A stretch of DNA of 8,859 bases from Acidimicrobiales bacterium (GTDB taxonomy: Bacteria > Actinomycetota > Acidimicrobiia > Acidimicrobiales > Iamiaceae): NCBI GenBank assembly GCA_020439605.1, contig JAGQSI010000063.1, positions 1 to 8,859 on the forward strand, written 5' to 3'. Every line of letters begins with the position of its first letter. Position 1 is the first letter of the stretch. The notes under the pieces are model-generated. The model saw only the letters and a list, made by a program, of their open reading frames with translations. It was not told where the DNA came from and did no database searches. Shown one piece after another: positions 1 through 5,400 of this stretch. The position numbers and the translations under genes were made by a program.

Positions 1-2
1 AC

Positions 3-2460
3 AGCGCGCTCAGCTTTCCTCCCACCCATTACGCGGACCATTCGCTGGCTCGTGAAGTGAACATTTCACGGGTTGCAACGGCAGACCTTGACTCCAACGG
101 AACATCCGATCTCGTGTCGGCCGTCAACGTCTTTGCCGGAAACTCTACGTGGGCGAAGACCTGGATGGTTGTCCAACTCACGGACGGCTTTGGGGCCATA
201 GACACCGGTGTCGGCTACGAGATAGGTTCTGGGAGAGACGAAAGCATCGGTTTCGATCTGGGCGATGTGGATGGCGACGGTGACATCGACTTTGTGATGA
301 CCAGCCGTGGAACTCAAACGCTAAAGACGTTGTTCAACGATGGAACTGGCAAGTTCACCCAGTCGACTTCCACACCAACGACGGTTGTGCTCGATCGCAA
401 CCTTGTTCTCGGCGATGTAGACGGTGATGGAATCGTCGATGCGGCAGGGCCAAGCATGCCAGGCGACGTTATCCAGATCTTGTTGGGCAACGGAGACGGG
501 ACGTTCCGCCTTGACAGCAGCATCCCCAACACTTACGGATCCAACGTAGTCCTGTTGGACGCAGACGGTGATTCTGACCAAGAGGTACTACTAACTGCGA
601 GTTACTACACCGAACAGATCGCATTGTGGGACAGAGGTGCCGATGGAACCTGGGCTGCGGTTGCCGGGGCCGTGCCAGCGCTGAGTGCAGACGGAGCTTG
701 GGTCGGAGACTTTGACAAAGATGGCGACGAGGATCTCACCCTGTCTCTAGCTAGCTGCAGTGGCTACAGCCAGGCCTGCTTCAGGCCCCTTCGCAACGAC
801 GGCGGGGTATTTACCGCGTTGGATGCTGTTCGTGGTCCGATCATGGCGTACTCGGGCTGGGTGCAGTCTCCTTACCTGAGTGATCGGGCTAGCGACGTTG
901 ACGGCGACGGAAACCTTGACCTTCTGATACCCAGCCAGTCCGGTGGGATTCATGTCCTACATGGTGACGGCTCTGGGAGCTTTAACGACAGGCGGACCTA
1001 TGCTGGCGCTGCTGGATGGGATCTAACCTTTGATGAAGGTTGGGACACCGTGCTGCCTGACAGTGGCTGGTTCCCAAGAAACTACGGGAACGTGCATTCA
1101 GTTTCGTCGGCAGTATCGGCTGATTTTACTGGCGATGGAATCCCAGATCTTGTGGTTGCTGGACGGAGTCCCTTTGGATACGGACGTTTGGTCAGTGCCC
1201 CGGGGCAGTTAGCCCTCCTCGAGGGCGAAGGCAATCGCGAGTACGAGGCGGCCCAAGGTCGGACTCCAACAGTTCGCAAATGGACCGCTCAGAGCGGCTA
1301 TCCACTGACAAAGCTGGTTGATTGGAACAACGACGGCCATAAGGACTTCATGGCGCTGGTCCCGAGTGGGTCTGGTTTCCCCAAACCAGCAGCGGTGGTG
1401 GCACTTGGCGTGCAAGGCGGTTTTGGTCCCGAAATAGCTGTCGGAGAGTTGGATCCTCAGTGCGTCGTCGGCACCTATTCAGGTGTGTTTGAGGTGCAGG
1501 ACCTAAACGGCGATGGCGCCCTCGATGTTGTCTGCGGCGACTCGGACCTGTTTGTCCATATAAACGATGGTGCGGGTCAGCTTTCTGTAGCGCAGAAGGT
1601 TGGTCCAACGTCTGACTCGCCATATGTAGGCCTGTACATGTTGAAGGCCACGGATCTCGATGGCGACGGTGACCTAGACATCTTGTTTGGCGTCACCAGG
1701 GGCTCAGGAATCGACTTCTCCTGGGCACAAAATCGAACCGGAATTGTTGATGATCCGGTCGAAACAGTTGAGGGATTTGCTGCACCAGCGGTATTGACCT
1801 CTGCTGACGACCCAGCAGAATCGGTCTATTTCTCCAGTCCGATTCAGTCGCAGGTGGGGGACATAAACAGTGATGGTCTTGACGACATCGTGTTTGCTAC
1901 CCGGCTGAAGGTTGCGCCCAGCACGTCAAACATCGTCAAGCTCGAAAACAACGGTGCACAACCCGATGGAACGGTTACGTTCACTCGCAAGACCCAAATT
2001 CTACCGACCGATGGACGTTCCACGCCGATAGAGCTCATGGACCTAAATGGCGACGGTGACTTAGACCTGATCTCCAGTGCCCTCAAGAGTTCAGATAACT
2101 ACGGAACATATCTGAGGGAGATGCGCACATGGCTAGGGGATGGGACGGGTGAGTTCGTTGAGTCGCAGGTATTCACCACTGGCCCCGGTCAACCGGATCA
2201 CGTCATAGCGGACTTGAACGGTGACGGCTTTGGCGACCTTGTCGAACCGTCCACGTTCCGTGGTGTTGTGATGAGGCCGGGCAAAGCAGATGGAACGTTC
2301 GGCCATCCAGTGTTCTTCGGTCATCAAGGTTCAGCCTCATCATGGGTGGAGACCGTAGATATCGATTTCGATGGAGACCTCGACGTCATTTCTAGAAGTC
2401 GCGGTACAGCAGGTGATGGAACCGTTTTTGGTAACGACCTAGTGACACTTATCAACAAAG
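3..2460 (+). other. FG-GAP/VCBS beta-propeller region with 14 calcium-loop motifs
   Basis: Fourteen Asp-rich loops begin at residues 10, 70, 120, 168, 218, 280, 356, 422, 482, 533, 602, 662, 719 and 768. Examples are DVDGDGDID at 70, DLNGDGALD at 482 and DIDFDGDLD at 768. Spacing is 48-76 residues, the length of one propeller blade, and most loops are followed by a hydrophobic strand. This is the integrin-like calcium-binding blade signature. Variants occur at 10 (DLDSNGTSD), 168 (DADGDSDQE, with Ser for the loop Gly and Glu at the last position), 356 (DFTGDGIPD) and 422 (DWNNDGHKD). The probable role is calcium-stabilised extracellular ligand binding. Two pairs of cysteines, C234/C241 and C469/C493, sit here. 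More blades could lie left of the window. Confidence 0.9.
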
Positions 2461-5400
2461 GCGGGGGTGGAGAGCCGGAGATTGATCCAGCAGATCTCGC
2501 TGTTGGGGCTGTCGAATGGGATCCTTCTGTTGGGGAGCCCAGTGACCCACTAACAACCCACACCCCGGGCAAGGTTCGAGTTCGGGTCACCAACACCGGA
2601 GATGCCCCGATTACAAAGCCATGGACCGACACGGTATGGCTCTCCGATGACGACGAAGTAAGTATCGACGACACCTTGCTCACCAAGATCGAACGCACGT
2701 CGCGGTTGAATGCAGGTGCGACTCTCGACGAGTGGCATGACGTAACGGTGATGCCACACCGCAAGGGTGATCAGTACCTGATAGTGCGAAGCGATACCCG
2801 AAATGTCATCTCTGAGCAGAACGAGGATGACAACCTGGCCGTAGCTACGCCGCTGAACTTCAATCCTCCAGAGTTGGCGATCCCAACAGCTGAAACACCG
2901 AGCACCGGCACCTATACATCCACCGGTCAACCAGTGATCGTCCATATCCCGGCATCAACAATTCCGCTGCGTCTGAGTGCTGAAGGTTCCGCTACCTCGG
3001 TGCGGGTCCGTGAGCATCGGGTCCCGACCGCAACGGTCGCGGATGACTCCATGTTGGGTACTGGGTCACTGTCGCTTCTGCCCGGTGGGGGCAGGTACGT
3101 ACTAGTGGATCTGCCATCTGGATCTACCGTGAGCCTGACTCTTTCAGCCTTGCCCTTTGGTATTGGCTCAGTGTCTCCGGTGGTCGCCTCCAATAAGGGG
3201 ACTTCAAGCTTTGCCCTTACTGGAGTTGGGCTTGGCCGAGCCACTGTCGTGACTGCGATAGCTCCGAATGGTGCACGCATTGTGGCCGAAGGGCTAACCC
3301 CCAATAGTGATGGCACTTTGGCCATAACTGTGAACCTTGAAGGGCGTGCGCTCGGGTTGTATTCCCTTGAGGTCAGCGATGGCTCCGCGATCTCGACAAT
3401 GCCCAAGGCGTTCCGGGTACTTGAAGGATCCACAAGTACGGTTCGCACATCATTGTTCGTTCCCGGCCGCGCCCGAGTGAACGGTACGGGCACAGTGCTG
3501 ATCACGTTCTCCAACGATGGGCTCAGCGACGCCGTCGCGCCCATCTATCGGGTTAGGTCCAGGGGCGCTTCACCGTTGGCGCCAAGTCCGTATGCGGTGG
3601 GCGACTTCACCGTGGCTGCATCAATTCCAGGTGCACCTATCGGTGTTATTCCCCCGGGTGCTGTTGGACGCATTGAGGTGCCGTTCCAGCTAGGCGGAGG
3701 CAAGAACGGAATAGATCCTGCGATCCCGACACCGCGTGGCGTGTCGTACATGTTCCTTCTGGAGGAGTATGGCGCTGGCTCAATCGCTCCATATGACGCT
3801 GCATCTGACTTCGGCACCGAGCTAGGTGACGTGCCAGCGGGTGACAGGGCAGCAGTGGTGTCAGCGTTGAAGACTCGTTTCGGGACCAACGGAGACTCGT
3901 TCCTGCGTGGAATCCACGCTATGCGTCGCTCGATGGCAGCACGGGGCAACTACACCTATGACCTCGAGTCGCCTCGCAAAGCTGCGTTCATGCAGGCGGT
4001 GGCCAACCTGCCAGGGGCTTCTGTAGCCGGAGTCGTCAAAGATTCGAGCGGCAAAGTGTTGGCGAATCGCTCGGTCTGGGCGCGTTTCGGCGATGGCGAA
4101 GTAACCACTGTCCACACCGACGATGCTGGGCGTTACGCCATTAGAGACATTGCCGATGGCACCCACGTTGAGTTGTTCGTGGCCGGCTATGGGCCTTCCT
4201 CGTTGGCGCAAACCACCACCCCCAATGAGACCCTTAATATTCAGGCTCCATCATGGGCTCCTCTGATCGGAACTGTGAGCTACCCAGACGGAAGAGCAGG
4301 TGGCGGACTGACCGTGAGCGTTACGCCAGCTGGTGCCAGCGAGCCCACCACAGTTGCGACACTCGCTGATGGCACATACCGCTTCGATGGCCTCGCACCC
4401 GGGGCATACCTATTGAGCGTCGATGCAGACGGGGTCAGGGCAGCAACTGCTGCGGTGACAATCTCATCAGAGCGGGTAGTGGCAGATCTCTCCTTGTTGC
4501 CTGCGGGGACAGTGACCGGACGTGTTGTGCGAGGCTCCACCCCTGTCGCTGGTGCGCAGGTGAACCTAGTGAATGTGAGTTCTCAGGTCTCGGTTGGTGC
4601 TGTGTCTGGAGCAGATGGAAAGTTCACCATTGAAAATGCAGAGCCAGGTGAGTCAGTCCTTGGAGTGAACGCAGCTGAGCACATAGTGACCACGACCACG
4701 CTCGAAATCGCTGAAGGATCAACCAACCTTGGTGACCTGACAATCGAATCGGGCGAGACAGTTTCGGGAGTGGTTAGGGACACAGGAGGTTCCCCGCTCT
4801 CTGAGGTGAGCGTCAGCGATGAGGACGGCCGATCCGTGACCACCGGAGCCGACGGCAGTTACATGCTGAAAGGTCTAAGAGCCGGGTCAGTGGTTGTCTC
4901 TGCTGAAGCGGAGGGGCGCCTAGGCGTTCTGACAACCCTGGACACTGGAACCACTGATCAACTTGACATAGTGATGTCAGCGGTGGCGGTGGCAAATGTG
5001 TCTGTTACGACCAACTCTGCGCCGGCAGTAGATGAGGTGGTCACTCTGACGCCTCAAGGAGGGGGAGCAGAGGTATCGTCACCCACCGATGAGGGCGGCT
5101 TGGCATCCTTGTCAGTTGCACCCGGAGACTACGTGCTCAGCGTGCTGGGTAGTACCCGCAACATCTCGTTACCTCAAGGCACCACTGACATTGTCGTAAG
5201 TCTGGGTACCTCCACGATCAAAGGAACCCTCCCAGACACCGTTACCGACGAGGGGACAGCACCCTCGTCTGCGGTTTCGATATGGCTGAGATCAAATGAC
5301 AAGTGGCGCAGCGTTGGTACGGACACAGATGGAGCTTTTGCTGTCGCTGGAGAAGCTGGCACAGACGCAGAGCTGTGGATATTTGACCCGTACCTAGGGA

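Noticed and set aside
57..59. GTG as the start codon of the giant gene
   Set aside because: The frame is open upstream to the window edge, no ribosome binding site is evident, no signal peptide follows, and the codon falls in a propeller strand.
2324..3544. Long minus-strand open frames (2324-2764, 2550-2945, 2927-3544)
   Set aside because: They lie wholly antisense to clear CARDB and TIG-like coding sequence, and their translations are low-complexity with no domain pattern.
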